A DNA stretch of 64,000 nucleotides from contig SMMW01000003.1 in assembly GCA_004794655.1 (NCBI GenBank), forward strand, positions 15,996,001 through 16,060,000, written 5' to 3'. Below, piece after piece: positions 1 through 14,235 of this stretch (position 1 is its first letter; every line of letters begins with the position of its first letter). The notes under the pieces were generated by a model, which was given only the letters and a program-made list of their open reading frames with translations, was not told where the DNA came from and did not search any database. Made by a program: the position numbers and the translations under genes. Source of the DNA: Marisa cornuarietis. Its lineage: Eukaryota; Mollusca; Gastropoda; Architaenioglossa; Ampullariidae.

Positions 1-607
1 GCTCCTAAAGCTTTCTTATCATTGCTTATGGGAGTTTGGTAGTCACCCTTGTTTTTCAGAGCTGCTTTAGAAAATTTTTACCTGTAGATGCCCTCATTTT
101 TAGTTCCACCCTCATCGATGTTTGTTACAGAATGCACTGAGCATGTGTAATGGTGAGACCCAGGAGTTCTGATCACGAGGTGACAGGGTATTTTCCAAAA
201 ACTGAAACCATGGCAAGGTTAATCATGAACTGTGCACCAGCAAAATCAGTGAAATATTAAAAGTAATATTTAGATGAGTGTTGCAATAATTTAAAAAAAA
301 ACTTTCAGTGACAAGAATAACAACTGCCATGTGTTTACTTGTCACTTTAAAAAATGAGCAGCTTATGTTTTGCAGTAATGCATTAAATTCTAAGTTTTAT
401 GAATTTCTTGAAGATGTGTATTTTTAAGGCCCATTCGAAGACTTTATTACAGAAAAAAAACAGAACCTCAAGTTCCTCATAGTGGAGGTTTGCTGCTATT
501 TAAAAAATGCATTAATTGTCAGGTTTGTCACGAAATGAGTGATTGACCTTTTGACCTCATCTACAAAAGAAACACATTAACTTTATAATTGGTATTTGAT
601 GAAAGTT
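1..607. other. AT-rich non-coding, probable intron
   Basis: No exon-like stretch is visible. The plus strand is T-rich, like the next 12 kb, which fits transcribed intron sequence of the gene whose last exon lies at 3820-3983. No RNA gene was recognised. Confidence 0.4.
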
Positions 608-835
608 TTGGTAACTATGGAGAGTAATGACATTCAGACCCAAAGGTCCAGGTGCTAGTTGATTCATTACCAAATTGCCACAGCATTTCCTCCCCGAGAC
701 CAAGCTGTAGAAGGGGGAGAGGGTATCTAACTCTTTAGACAGTTGGGGAGGGTAAGGGAGTGAGGGAGAGGAGATGGGCACCACCCTCACATAAAGGAGA
801 TGGGTGTGGTCTCTAACACCTCATTCCACAACCAT
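608..835 (+). repeat. Degenerate tRNA-derived SINE, family 1
   Basis: The right half matches the 3' body of the intact SINE at 55377-55631: a GGGGAGGGTAAGG-like run, then GGCACCACCCTCA, then GGTCTCTAACACCTCA. The left half keeps a decayed tRNA part, with GACCCAAAGG followed by a box-B-like TAGTTGATTC, resembling the minus-strand copy at 21383-21550. It lies in the presumed intron of the plus-strand gene. No target duplication could be made out. Confidence 0.65.
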
Positions 836-3819
836 TTTCTTTTCTTTTTTTGTGGAAATTACATTATAGTTTTTACAGATTTTACCTTGAAGCTTCTTGA
901 TCAGACCTTCTTGTACATTGATCAGTGTTGGTGTTGTGGAAAATACTTTTGTAGCAGTTTTTAGCTAAACAGCCACTGAGCAGGTGTAGTGGGCTTAGGA
1001 TATATAACTGATAATATGTGTTAACATGATTGTGGGTTTACAGTGGTTTCAATTACAGTAGCACTAATATGAGCTAATAAAAGCAAGAGCTTTTTGAGTA
1101 GGTGACTAAGTGGAATTTGTTTTGTTTTGTTGATTTTTTAAACATTTTGTCTTGGATGCTTTATTGGAGATACGGCGGTGTGTTTCAAAGCTTTTAAAAT
1201 ATTGCAGTTTGGTGGCGGGAACATAATATTCCCCATTTAACACCTTTTTATTTAGAACTGTTGTCAGGTTTTCGTGTTTGGATTCACCAGTTATAACAAC
1301 ACTTTCCTAACCCCATGCTTAATCCAGTCCAACATATACACATACTACTTGAGGGTTTTTATTTTCCTTTAATAATAATAAACAACAGGAAACCTTGATC
1401 AAGGCTTTAATTTGCTCAAGAACCTTGTCTTTCAATTGCCATCTGACTTTGCTGTGTAATGACCATTTCTGTCTTGGCTTTTGTGAATGCTGGTCCATCA
1501 GGAATGAGCTAAGACATGGTTTGGGCTCTGGTGGTAAGTGATGCTTTGTTCCAAGTTTAACTTTGTTACACTTTAACCTTTAACCCTTCTAATATTCTCC
1601 TGCACAGTAAGTAGTGCCATGCAGGCACAGTTAACTGTGGAAAAATGTGTGTTCAGAACCAGACCAACATGGGTCATGCTCATAATTTCATTAACAAATT
1701 ATGTTTATGTAAAAGTAGTGGTGTTTTTTTTTAAAGTTTAGTGTGTTGTGATGTTTGATGTGGTTTTTTTTGTTTGTTTGTTTTCCATGGTATGAGTGAC
1801 ATTTATTTCCAGTTCTTTCATGTACTCTTAAGAACTACTTTCATTTAAGCATTTGGTAACCTAACCGTTTATTTGGGTACATACTTATATCCAGCTACAA
1901 AAGTATAAAGGGTGTAGGCTTTAAATAATTTTTGTTAAGGTTTCAACATGGTGATGGACATTACACATTACACATTTTATTCTCAGAGTTGTTGCTTTTT
2001 CATTTGAACTGATATCTGCCTGCATAGAGCAACAAAGTCTAAAGGAAACCTTTCGTTGCTGACAGACACATATGTTTGCAGAGTACAAAATAGTTTCAGC
2101 TATCCTGCCAAACCATTGATATCACCTTCATGATTCCTTCATATTTTGCTTCTTATTTTCATCTTAAAATATTTACAAAGTATAAAAGTGAAGTGTCCTA
2201 GCTTTTTGTCTTTTTCAGTATAGTGAGAGAGTGTGATTGTGCATTTTTTTTGTCTTTGTCGGTACAGCGAGATAGTGTGATTGTACGTGTTTTCCTGCAT
2301 GGACATGCACCTGCACAACATGCACTCATTCATTCACTTTTGACAGTTTTTCTGGCATGTACCTGTGAAGATGCTAGGCATTAATATTTAAGATATTGAG
2401 AGTATTAATTCCACTTTCCAGTCCTCCTTGTCCACTTGTGTGAGTGTTCACTACCCACCTGTGTGAATGTTAACTGTCCACTTATGTGAATGTTCACTGC
2501 CCACTTGAAATATGCATGTGAATGTGACTGTTCTTATGTGTGTGTATACATACACATACTGTATTGTGTCTCTACCTGCCTGCATTTTATGCAGAGCTGG
2601 CACATGTTCCAACTTCCACACATGCTATATGCACTTTGCAAGGGTTCAGTGTAAATTTTAGTTGTAGTGAAGCTCTGTGCCTTGATTTTTTTATACATGA
2701 TACTTTGAGTGGTGTTCTTTTCTTCAACATTGACATTCATCTGTTATTTTAAATTTTCTTCCTTTCACTTTACTCTTTGTTTTTCGTGGTCTCTTGATTC
2801 ATTTGTTAAAAATGCCTTCAGGTTACATTGGTAAAGAGACTTTTTGCTTTACTCTCAGGGACAAAATGTTAGTAGGATGAGGGTTTTTAATGTTTTTAAA
2901 ATACAGCTCATTAATTCATTTCATTGTTCATTTTTTGTTTATTTATCTGTTTGTTGATTTATTTATATCTTTATCTATCCATTTATTCAACAGGAAGGAC
3001 ATTATTAGGGATTGCCTCTGGCTTTCACTTTCTCTGGTCATTGTGACGTTTTTCTTTGTTTTTCCTGTTACTTCCATTATTTTCATATTCGAATGTTTGT
3101 ATGTATTTTGTTGTTCATATGTGTTTTCATGGAAGCAGGTCAGAGTGAAATGACTCCCAGTTACTGATGAGGTCATTTGAATCTTAAATAAGCAATCATG
3201 GAATATCAGTATTTACATAGATAATTTATATCTGTAGATTGGCTAAGAGAAGCAATACATCTGTTGATATATTAGCAAAGGAAAGTAATAAAATAAATCA
3301 TTATATGCTTAATGAAGGTTATCAGTAAACAAGTCAAAATGTTTTATAAATTATATACATATTTGTAATTATTCATTGTACATATTTTACATTACTTTAT
3401 GGTGTCTTCCAGAGAACACTCTAAATGAAGTCTGAGTGACTTTGAGAAAACAAAATCTATTTTCTACCACAATTGTATTTGTGATAACAGAAAGTTTTTC
3501 ACTATATCTCTTTACATTAGCTTTTGGCAAATATATTTGCTTCTTGTAACTACATTCTTTTATGTGCCTAATGTTTTCACTTTTATAATACTGCCTGTGT
3601 ATATAATCCATAAAGTTCATATGTATAATATATTATTTACATAGCCTTATGAGGGTGATTGCTTTGGTAACTGCAAATACCAATTAGATCCACTCTATAC
3701 AAACCGTTGTATTATAATTCATTGATTTTTACAGCCTTAAATCAAATAATGAAAGGATCTAAACTGATGTGCATGCATATACATGCATGTGTATGTGATA
3801 TTGTTTCTTATGGTTGCAG
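836..3819 (+). other. Probable intron of the plus-strand gene
   Basis: This is AT-rich sequence with no convincing exon, ending in the acceptor TTTCTTATGGTTGCAG at 3804-3819. A TG/TA-rich stretch near 2535-2560 is low complexity. Short open frames here have no family resemblance and look like chance. Confidence 0.45.
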
Positions 3820-3983
3820 AAGCAGATGAGCAGCAGTCAGAAGAAGAGACCTCCAGACCAAGCAGTATTGAGGATGCTGATGGCAGGCCAGCCCACAGCC
3901 AGGTGTCTGCACAAGCAGGGGAGCAAGGGGCAGCAGTCAATGGGCAGAAGTCAGCTGTAGGGGATGATGAAATCATGGTGTAA
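3820..3983 (+). CDS. Terminal coding exon of an unidentified acidic-tailed protein
   Basis: A good 3' splice site ending TGGTTGCAG precedes a 164-nt stretch that is open in phase 1 (two bases, then 54 codons including TAA at 3981-3983). It encodes a hydrophilic, probably disordered tail rich in Glu, Gln, Ser and Ala, starting around ADEQQSEEETSRPSS and ending VGDDEIMV. There is no membrane segment. The final residues EIMV could be a PDZ-type ligand, but that is only a suggestion. Codon use is visibly more GC-rich than the flanking sequence, which supports real coding. Upstream exons lie before the window, so I cannot name the gene. The downstream region is T-rich and looks like 3' UTR. Confidence 0.6.
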
Positions 3984-6900
3984 TGGGAGACTGCAGTTGA
4001 TAGTGTGCATATGATAGTATGTGGTATTATGTCGATAGTATCTACTTGGAAAGCATGACATCTTTCCTGATAAATATGTGGTTTATATGAATTGATTTTT
4101 TTAATGAGTTCTTCCATAGATTATAGAAAAATTAAAAAGTAATCCTAATCCAATATCCAGAAGTATAAAAAATTTTACTTAAAAATGGAAAATGTTGTGA
4201 TAACATTTTCTTCATTTTTTTTTTATATTCTAAAATCAGTATTGAGCAGTGTATATTTCATCTACTGAAGAAGGTTTTGGCAATCACGATTTGTTCAAAC
4301 ATGCAGATGAATGAAATCCAAAGCAAAAGTTATTGGTTCATTCATGGCTTTCTTGGGTTCATGGAGGATGATATATCTATATATTCAATTTCAATGCTGG
4401 TTTTTCTAGTGCATCTCATTCTGTTATCATCTCTTGATCTACTTCGTGATATATGCAACAGATGAGTGCTCAGATGAGTGCTAAGATGAGACAGAATGTT
4501 ATTAATGTCATGCTTCTGAACTGCCTGCAAAATGATCCTAAAAATAAGATGAGTTTTTGGGCAGTGACAGAAATGAGAGAACGACAAGGCAGCCTTCGTT
4601 TGCAATACTTCTTATGTTACACGAACACTGGATGTTGATTTTTGATAAATGAAGGAAGTCACATTTTGCTGTTACTGAGAGTTTAATCCTACTAAATGTG
4701 ACATGCTTTTTTAAGAAGGTACAAAGTCTCCAGGGTGTGTAATGCATTTAACAGAAGTGTGTACCTCAGCTGACTCAGTGTAAGAGGGCCACACAGACAC
4801 TGGCAGCCATTTGACTGTCCTGGTAAAGTGCTCTGTGCAGAAGAACTTTGGAAAAAGAGCTTGATGAAGAACATAATAATAGCCTCAACCACTTTGGTTT
4901 GGAATGCTGTAGTAATCAACATAATGCCGATCATTATATAGCATCATGTAATTATATATAGTAGTGGTACATAATAGTCTAGAACTCTTCTTGTAGAATG
5001 TTAGGTAACGAATATTGTGGAACATTGTGGCATGTGGCAATATTGTAGAAATTATGGTAGCATGATTGTGTAGCATAGTGTGGAGCCAGAATATCATGGT
5101 CTAAAATCTTGGTGTAGAATTTTATGCAAGGAAATATGATGGTCTGGAACATTAGCACTGTCATAATAATAGAATGCTCCTGACTTGTTTGTTTTAAACA
5201 AAAATGGCAAAGAAGAATTTACTAAAGTGCACTTATTAAATGTCTTACGATAGGGAATACAGCTGTGCTGGTGTTTGTATGTAAGAAAAATTAAAATTTA
5301 CTGTCTACATTTGTTTCTCTACAAGAAAAAGAAAGATGTGAGGTAAACAGTTGAAGACCTTCACTTGTATATATATTTTTTCTCATTTAATATTGCAATT
5401 TTATATGCACTTAAGAATAAGCAAGTGTCAAATGCATCCCCTACTCATTCAATTTCACCCTCCCTCCCATCAATTTGGGGTGGTTTTGTACTGTCCTGTT
5501 GCAGATTTATCTCCTCTTTCCAAGGCATGCTCATAGATTTTAATATTTTAACCATATTTTTGCATAATTAGATGTATTTTTGTTCTGACTTGTTTAAGCT
5601 ATGTTTTGTCTTTGTTTGCAAAATTTTGTAGATCGTAAATTTTATTGAATATTTATCTATCTAGATAGATGTGTGTGCAGTGATATGGATTATCACTACA
5701 GCAACCTTGTATTGTTTCTGCTTGCTGAGGACATACAATGATTTTGAAAGGTGTGCATGTACTGAGTCACATTGTGGTGTTCCCATAGTTATTATTCTTT
5801 TATTTCCATTATTGCTTCCCGTTTGCCACCTTCTGTTCATCTTATGTTTGTAATGTTGGGAAAAAAGTGCTGCAACATTTTTTCTTGCAATGGGTTACAA
5901 CTGTGGATCAAGGCAATTTAACTTTCTTCTCTGACCTCCAATTTCTGAAAAGCTATCTGGTTATCCATTGAATGTTACCAATTTTGTGATCATTAACTGT
6001 GAGTTTAAATCTGCAGGGCTTTTTTGTTGTTTTTTATGCAAGATGACTTTTTCTCTGATCTGGAACATAATAGACTCTTTGTTCATCTGCCATTTCAAGG
6101 TGATTTGATGGTAGTGATTACATTCCAGGTTCATGAGAGTCTTGCAGTTAATTACATTCCAAAACGTCAGGAGTAGTATTAGTATTGGGTTTTTGGCTAA
6201 GTTTGTCCAGGTATAACTGTCCAAGATTCCTGTCTAGGTGATGACAACACACCTTTGTTAAAGATTTACACCAGTTGTGTGCAGAAAGGGAAAAACTACT
6301 CATACCAGAGGATTTCAAGGTTTTCAAGAGGCATTGTTTCTCTGCTGATGTTGATCAAAGTAAAATAAGTCTAATTTACAATGTTGATTGATGCTAATTC
6401 ATGTCATAGCCAGCCGTTCTGAGTACACTCAGTGCAGATGTGACATAAATTTCCATTTTTAGGAAAACCTAGGTAAACTTTCTTGTCTTTTTTAAATCCC
6501 TGAACACTTTTGCATTTTTTTAAAAAAGATATCTTGCACCTTTTGTATTTTATTTTTTCTCTTTCCTCTTATTTTATAAATCTCTGATCTAACAGCTATA
6601 AGATAAATCTTGAATTTTTCTCCAAAATGTGGAAATTAAAAAACAAATTAGATTAAAAACAAATGGAAAACATTTTTCAAATCTGTTCCTCTCAGTGCCT
6701 CTCACCTGTTCTTATCTCCCCTGTCTCATCACCTCCCTTACATGTCTCCCACTCTGCCCCTGTCTCAGTGCTTCCATTTATGCTTGTGTAAAGGCTAGAG
6801 ATGGCTGTGCAGTATTCATAAAATACATTGTACTACTCCATTTTGTTCTGCACTTGCTTGTCTCTGTCTGCACTAACTAGTTTGAAAAAATGTCAGACTA

Positions 6901-9900
6901 TTCAGCTTGTTGCTTAGCACAGCTATTTTTAGTTTTCCTATTTTTGTTTTGAAAAATTCATTCCATTACCAGGCTGGAAGGGTGAGAGTTGGAAACAACC
7001 CACAGAGTGATAGTGAAGCTTACTTACTCCCTCATTTTGTTCCATATGATTTAACTTTCATCAGGCAGTAATGTGGTCAAGTAGTAAATAATATTTTACT
7101 CTGATTGTAAGAATATAATTGATTATTGACATAGGAGGCAAAGGCAGAACTGCTTTATCCATAGTTGCTTTACCATTGCAAGAACCAGCAGCACCCATCT
7201 AGTTCCAATTATGGTATTATCTGACATAATTGTTTGCATTTGTTGTTTTAATAATAAAGTGAAAACATTTCTTTAATACATGCATAATTGTATATGTATT
7301 TATCAACATCTTCATCAGTTATAACTGCTACTTGAATGGCAATAACCATATGCACATGAAGGAACAGTGATATTCATTTGATAGTGTGTATAATGAGCAG
7401 AAACCCCATTTGTATGGAAGTTTTATCAGAATTTTTTTGTTTTGATTGGGGTTTTGGTGAACAAAATTGAAAGGATAAAAAAATGTGTACCAACAAGTTT
7501 TGTAGACACTTCTGCTGTTTTCAGCCTCCTTCCCCATTAATTCAACTTAGCATTTTACAATAGAAGTTTGGATCAGTATGGTTAAGAAATGTTGGTTCTT
7601 CCAATTTTTTTTAAAACTGATGATTGAATGTGCATAAATCTACAGAGTGGATACAGTTTACAGCAAGGAGAGTTATAGATAGTGTTTCAGAGCATTTTCA
7701 TTTTGTTTCACTGACCTTGGATGAAATTCATGATTTGGAACTTTTAAAGGAAACTGCCCAAAGGAAAAGCCTTCAGCTACATTCAGGGACGTGTACATTG
7801 AAATTAGGTACATGTTATAGTGGATGCACAGAAATGGATTGAAATTAATAAAGATATTTCTCATGCAAAAGTTGTATTTTTGCAAAATCTTTATTTTCAT
7901 TTCTCATTAGATCTCTTTAATGAGAAGACTCCTGTCATCTCTAAAGTGCCTGTGATTAGATGGAAAAGAACACCTCAGAATAAATTTTCTTGAAATCTTA
8001 TATGAAAGATGATCAGTTTTTTTAATTAAAATGTTTTTTTAATCAGAAATAAATTTGATGATTGGGAAATTTTCATAATTTCTTTTTCTCTAGATGTTAC
8101 ATGCATTTTAGCCTTGAAGTTCCTCGGAAGTAGGTAAGGTAATGGGTTATATCAGAAATTGTTATATATAATTGTTCTTTGCATGATTAGCTACATGTTT
8201 GGTTTGTTTTAATTAGAGGAGTATCAAGAAACGGATGTATATTATTGCGTATTAACAGTCACATATGCTTCCCAAATGTTTTGCTCTACAGCTGCGCGAC
8301 CTGCACTACAGAGGACATAATTAAGGTGAAATTGTACATCTGTTGTTGGGGCTGCTTCTGAAGACCCATATACTTTCAGTTTGCACTGTGCTCATACAGA
8401 CAAAATCCACAGACCAGATAAACATTTCCTGATATGCCACAGAGAGTAAAGATGAAGATAAGGCACAAAACAGCAAAGAGTGTGGATGTTGTTTCTAGGT
8501 ACAGCTCTATACTTATTCCATCAAATGATACGTTTGTACAAACACATTAAATGTATGCATTGAAACAGTAACTTTAAACCAAACATATTAAATTTCTTTA
8601 ATGCTTGTGACATGTTTTCCTTACAATTGTTTTCAATATTAATAGCTGTCCATGTCATGGGTTAAATGTTGTGATAATTACGTATATGTATAGTAAAAAC
8701 AACAACAGTGGAATTATACAGGAAATTATTTCCCCCATTTATAGCAGGCTCAAGCCACGTTACAAAAACATTAGAAAGTATGTGTGAGGGTTCTTTGGTC
8801 AATACTATTGAGCTGTTTGTTCTTGCAGCAGTGTAGAGTTAGGAAATATGTAGCACTGTTCAGTTTTCCTTTTCTTCTTCAACCCGTAAGTGATCAGGTG
8901 GAGTTTTGATATACTAAAAATCATTGATTTCATTTAGAATTATTTGAATTAGACACAGATGCTTATTGACTAGTTTTATAAAAGCCACTTTAATATTCAA
9001 GCTTACGTTTTTGTTCATTGGTGGTGCTGTTACATTTAATAATACTGGTTAAGTATATTCATACTTTGCAGCCAAATCAAAATTAAAATAATCTGAAAAA
9101 TGATGTCAGCACTTTCAGCAACACAACCTTTTGTTTTTTATGGACAAAACTTATTAGGAATAGCTGTTTCTCTTCGACGCAAATTTATTCCAACATTAGT
9201 CTTTATATGCAACTACAGGACTAGTGTACAAGCTTTTCAACAACTTCTTCTGGTGTCAGGTAGAAGCAGTGAAGTGTGTGTGTCCAGCTATAGATAGCTG
9301 ATCTGTAATTAAGTCTTTGTAGTATATGTTGGCATCTTTGTCAAGCAAACTCCTGTTTGAATTTCCCTACACAACAAAGATGTAAGATGGGGAAAATGAT
9401 CTGAAATTTTGTTTGAGTGAATGGCGAATAATGTGAAGATTTTTCTCTATTTTATAATCAGCAGAAAGGCTGTACTTCAAATTTGTCTAATTTTGAGCAT
9501 CTGAGAGTTGTTTGTGAGCTTGCAGGCTACTTTTGAAATATCTACTTTTGCCTTAAAAATATTATGCCTTAAAAAACATTTCTTTTCCATTTGTCAACTT
9601 TCTGCCTTCTTTTTACTGTTTAATTGTTTCATCCAGGATACTGATGCTGAATATATTTTGTGACTGTAATTACTGTATTTGTATTATTTAATAATAGAAC
9701 TTATATAGTACTCTTAAAAAAAAAGTGCAGCAGTCTTGGAAATTTGTTTGGATGGTGTTTGATTGGTAATGCTAGAGGTAGCCAAAATACCATGTGTAGT
9801 AAAAATTAGCAGTTGTTCAGGAGGTACATTTCTCATTTTCTATGCAGATGTGTTGTGTACAAAATGGTTCAGGTTTTGAAACAGGTGCTTTTTGATATAC

Positions 9901-11452
9901 TATGCCTCCATTTGCTTTTAACTGTGTGATGTTTCCTTTTTCAAGCTTGTGGAAGAGGTTCTTTAGCATTTTTTTTTAAATTTTGACCTAGAGTTTTATG
10001 CAAGCAGTTCAGATTTGTGTATCTATGAAAGTGCCAGAGAAAGAAAGAGAGAGAAGTTTATTATATTAGCAGCATCATATAGTTAGTTAATGCATAAATG
10101 ATTAATGCGTTTTCTGTGGAACTCAAAATCTGCTAAAATGACTTAGCAAGGGTATATTTTACTGCAAGCTATCCTTAACTGTGTCCTGCACTTAAGATGA
10201 TGATGGGATTGACTGAGCTGTACAGTTTACTTGTAGTTTTTGTTTATGGAAGTATAATCATTTGGTAGGTGAGGATAAGTTGGAAGTACATGTAAGTTGT
10301 AGATATAGTAATAAGTGGGGTCCTAGAAACGTTAATTTTGAAAGCTTTCTTGACAGTTCAGTTCGCTTTAGAAAATGTAATAGACATTCCAATTGCATGT
10401 TTTAACGATTCTTTCCTTGGCCTCGATAGAGAAAATTGTAAGGTGCTGGAAGCTTATGGCACCGTAAGTTGGCTGTTTTACTGGTCGTCAGAATGTACAT
10501 GCTGTCAGTACTGAAAGAAGGTTGCTGTCCATGCTAGCTCACCTCTAGCTCTAAGTTGTGTTTATTGGAGTCTGCAGTGTATACAGCTGCATAGTACTCT
10601 TTTCATTTTCGTTGTCGTGCTGTCATCAACACGTCTTTAACAAATAAGTCATGGCATCATTTGCAGGTCAGAAAAGAATAGTTGTTGCATTACTCTGTTC
10701 ATACAGTGCAAGGCTGGCATAACCATTGCTTCTTCTGCTTTGTATCAATATCTGTTAATGCTTGCCATGATAAGGAAGATTTTAATTTTGTGTTAGTTGA
10801 TCCATTCCTCATTCATGTACTTTATAGAGTATTTTTGGTATTTTGCAATTGGCATCTTTGTGCACTTAAAGAGCTAAAACATCCCCAACCCTTGTCATAT
10901 ATATATATATATAGACATACTTTGAGTACACATAACTTGAATACTTAAATTAAAAAAACAGTTTAGCAAAAGTATTTTTTTCATAGTGACGTGTGCATAA
11001 TTTTCACCGCTAAGCAGCTAGACGTTTTTTGAAAATGTATTTTCAAGTAACCCTGCATGGTCCATTTACAATGCTTGGCGTTAGAAAAATGTGTTAGTTA
11101 ATCACTTAACAATGAGAAATTTCAGCACTTACCTATTACGCATATTTTTTGTTGTCATTTGAATTTGCAGAATTTTACACAAATGCATGGGGAAAGCATA
11201 TTAGGATTCAAAGTGTCTGCCTGTTTTTTTGGACGGGACTTATTTTTGTTATTATTATAACCCTCTGTCTTGGCGAATGGGCTCAGCAGAAAACTCTGAG
11301 GTTAATTATTGTGAAGGTGGTGGAAGATCTTTAAGTTTTTGTTGGCTTGCTGAGTTTGACCATGGCCTCATTAGGATGATCTCCTGAAACAGATCTTTAT
11401 GGTTCAGATTTCAATGACTTCTTGTTGCTTTTGGAAGTGATGTAAATGAAAC

Positions 11453-11456
<4 letters not shown>

Positions 11457-11492
<36 letters not shown>
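11457..11492. repeat. (TG)n microsatellite
   Basis: An uninterrupted TG dinucleotide run of about 18 copies, inside the presumed 3' UTR of the plus-strand gene. Confidence 0.95.
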
Positions 11493-12750
11493 CAGTTCAC
11501 ATATTTTCATACTTAACAAGACAGTCAGAGCAAGAAAAGAAGGAGCAAAGAGAGAAGGGAAGTGAGGATTGGGTAGGTGGGAGAACTTTGTCAACGAATC
11601 TAGAGCACGTGATGGCCGTACATACCTTGTGCGTGTGAAGCAGAGATAAGGAGACTGTTCACTGTTCAGACTACAGCCAGTCACGTCTCCGAAAGTGTGG
11701 AGAAGGCATGTGAGCAGTTTTCATTATCTAGGATACATCTTGAAAATAGTGGCTAAAGTGCCTGAGCTTTGGTACGAAATTGTATAAAAACACAAAGGTT
11801 GTAGTGTAATTTGTTTTTTCTCTCTCTCTCTCTGAACAGTTCGTACAAAATATTTTTTTAAAACAACTGCTAAAGCTTTTAACGGTGGGAGGTGTGTACT
11901 TGGCACTCTACACGAATCAGACAAAGCGAGAGCAACGGCAAAATCGGAGACTTGGACAGACAGGAAAATGCCCCATAAGGTATAGTCTCGTGATATTAAT
12001 GCCTTTTCATTGAACAGTTAAGGCCCGCTATTTTTTTTTTAACTCAAAAGGACACGTTGCACTAAGAGAAAACGAGTAGAATAACCAGCATTTGTCACTA
12101 GCGCACAGCGTGAACAACCTAAGTGCCTCTCTCCACCTGGGTTACTAGAATGGTTGTGACTGCCTCGGACATGAACCTGTTTTGTTGTTGTTTTTTTTTT
12201 TGGCGCGCGCGTGTGCGTGCCTAGCATGAAGAGAGCATGCTGGTAGCGCACACTTAATTAAACTTTGACCTTAGGTGAGTCGCTGGTAGTGGCAGTAGTT
12301 AGACCTCTCAGAGGATGGAGATGCTTGGAGGAGTTGGTCGTTGACGTGTTCCGCAAGCAGCATCAATGTACGTCCCTCTCAAACCGCTCTCGCTCATCTC
12401 CCCTTAGTGTATAAGAGACAGTTTACGGAATTAGTTAATTATAGTCTCCTGCACTTCGCTCGTCAGCTTCTCATTTTCAAGGTCGCCGATTAGACGAGGA
12501 AGCACAAGAATGTCTTAACCAGAATTTCATTGAGTCCTTTTCAGTAAGGGCTCTTAAATTCGGTCTCACGTGTTGTATGCACTTTTGGGGAGGGTCGCGA
12601 TTTTGGCATTTATTGGTCGGGGTGGGGGGGGGGGGTGATGACTGTTTGGTCCTGCAGTGGCCATGAGAGCGGATGTTGTGTGCTGTGAGGAATCCCACTG
12701 TGCAGCTGTAACCATGTCAAGGCACTGTGCAGTTTTTAATTACATGTGTA

Positions 12751-12756
12751 AATAAA
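12751..12756 (+). terminator. Candidate polyadenylation signal of the plus-strand gene
   Basis: AATAAA is followed within about 40 nt by a GT-rich segment (TTTGTGGG, later TGTTGTCTTTCTGTGTTGTGG), the usual layout of an animal cleavage site. It would place the 3' end near 12770, convergent with the minus-strand gene. Confidence 0.4.
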
Positions 12757-12770
12757 ACATTCAACTTTGT

Positions 12771-13740
12771 GGGTATCGCACAGCCTTGCAGTGTTGTCTT
12801 TCTGTGTTGTGGATCCTTGCATCACCATTCTGGGGTATTGGCGTGATTGCTTTTAACAGTTTTATTTTGGTGGCCTCTTGCGTGAAGGGCGTCAGCAATT
12901 AGTGTGGATATAGTCGCGCGTGTATGTGGGAGGGAGGGAGGGAGGGAGGGAGGGAATGTACATGCGTGTATTTAACAAAAATCTTATGATTGCAAAGACT
13001 TTTTTCCCCATGACTTAAGTGGAAACTTTTTTTACAAGAGTAGAGCATACACGCATCAAATAAAGCACTCTGTCCACAAATAATAGTGTTATTCAGCTCA
13101 GTAGTAAATGTCAGAAGATTTAATCGTCAAAAATATTTTGCCAGAGCTGATCACAAGACATCATCACAGTGAACTAACAGTTTTGAACCCTGAAAGACAA
13201 AACGTGCTATATACATTTGTACACAGTGCTGCAAAATCAGTAAAATCAAACAACAAAACAGCCCCATGTTCGTACTCTTCGCTGATCAACAACATGGGCA
13301 TTGTATCATCTCACCCCATACCTATGGGAAGCAGCAAAACGTTCGATATCGTGAGATGGACATAATCCTCACAAGCTACGCCTTTTTCTTAAGATTTGCT
13401 TTAAAAAAGATATTCTTAGAACGGAAGAGAGCTCTGAAACTGTCCTTGAGAGAAAAGGGCTGTAAAGAGTATCTTTGACATTTCAAAGCATACCTACTTC
13501 ACACTTTGCAGCGTAAAACAATGTTTAAATGTACTAACTTGATTCATTGAGGGGGTGGTAAACTTTGTATTGTCTCTCTTAGGTCACTTTTATAATTGCC
13601 TGCAATATGGGAGCCTATAGTATTGCTATGCACAAGTCATAAAGACACCAATCGCGCGGAGTTGACAAGAGAATGCGACATCGAACAATTCTTTGTTCAC
13701 AGCACGAGAAATGATGTCGCACAAGGATGCACCAAAGACG
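12771..13740. other. Short convergent intergenic region
   Basis: This lies between the two convergent 3' ends. It contains a (GGGA)n tetranucleotide run at 12928-12955 and short open frames on the plus strand (13108-13478) that look like chance. No RNA gene or further gene is visible. Confidence 0.4.
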
Positions 13741-14235
13741 AGATTTAATTTTTAAACATTGTGTAATTTATTTAACTTCCTTTCTTTGTGACTCTGATCC
13801 TGGCAAAGATTCATTGAGACTCCCAGGATCTGCATGTTATGCGCGTGAATATACGTATGCACGTGCTTGTTATTTATGTGCGCGTACACACAACATGTGT
13901 TAATTTTCGTTAATAATAACAAGTATGAATTAAAATGATGAGCTTTTCGTAAAATTAAAAGCTAATTCAAATGCCATCACCGGGTCAGATGTTCCCTGAA
14001 AACATCCTATTTATCTGCAATTGACTAGGATGTGTTTACGTTTTTGCATTGAATTGTGAACTTTGTGCAAAGCTAGGAACTTGTACCAAAGCTACCAGGA
14101 CACCTCTTGCTATACTCTGTCGCGCAATAGAGTGTTTCTTCAATCACTTTCATGTTTGGCGGCCTACGATGTAGTAATCATTTGAAATTAAATCAAAGTA
14201 TCTGGAGCATCCTCGTGTTCAAGCCAATGTTTTCT
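13741..14235 (-). other. 3' UTR of the mucin-like gene (probable)
   Basis: AT-rich sequence between the stop codon and the candidate AATAAA at 13772-13767. No further coding is seen. Confidence 0.4.
13767..13772 (-). terminator. Candidate polyadenylation signal of the mucin-like gene
   Basis: On the minus strand this reads AATAAA, about 465 nt downstream of the stop codon at 14236-14238. It is the first canonical hexamer I find after the stop, so it implies a 3' UTR of roughly 0.5 kb. Confidence 0.4.

Larger units (their letters stand above)
3984..12770 (+). other. Probable very long 3' UTR of the plus-strand gene
   Basis: After the stop at 3983 the plus strand stays T-rich and AT-rich for nearly 9 kb with no supported exon, then changes character near 12.5 kb. 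AATAAA hexamers occur near 7253, 7846, 7978, 8046 and at 12751; only the last is followed closely by a strongly GT-rich stretch. Shorter alternative ends are possible. A (TG)n tract lies at 11457-11492. One short stretch at 8294 has splice-like borders and is discussed under rejected items. Confidence 0.35.

Noticed and set aside
8294..8330. Possible alternative terminal exon of the plus-strand gene
   Set aside because: A fair acceptor (GTTTTGCTCTACAG) is followed by a frame of only ten codons (LRDLHYRGHN) before a stop. Without transcript data it is too short to call.
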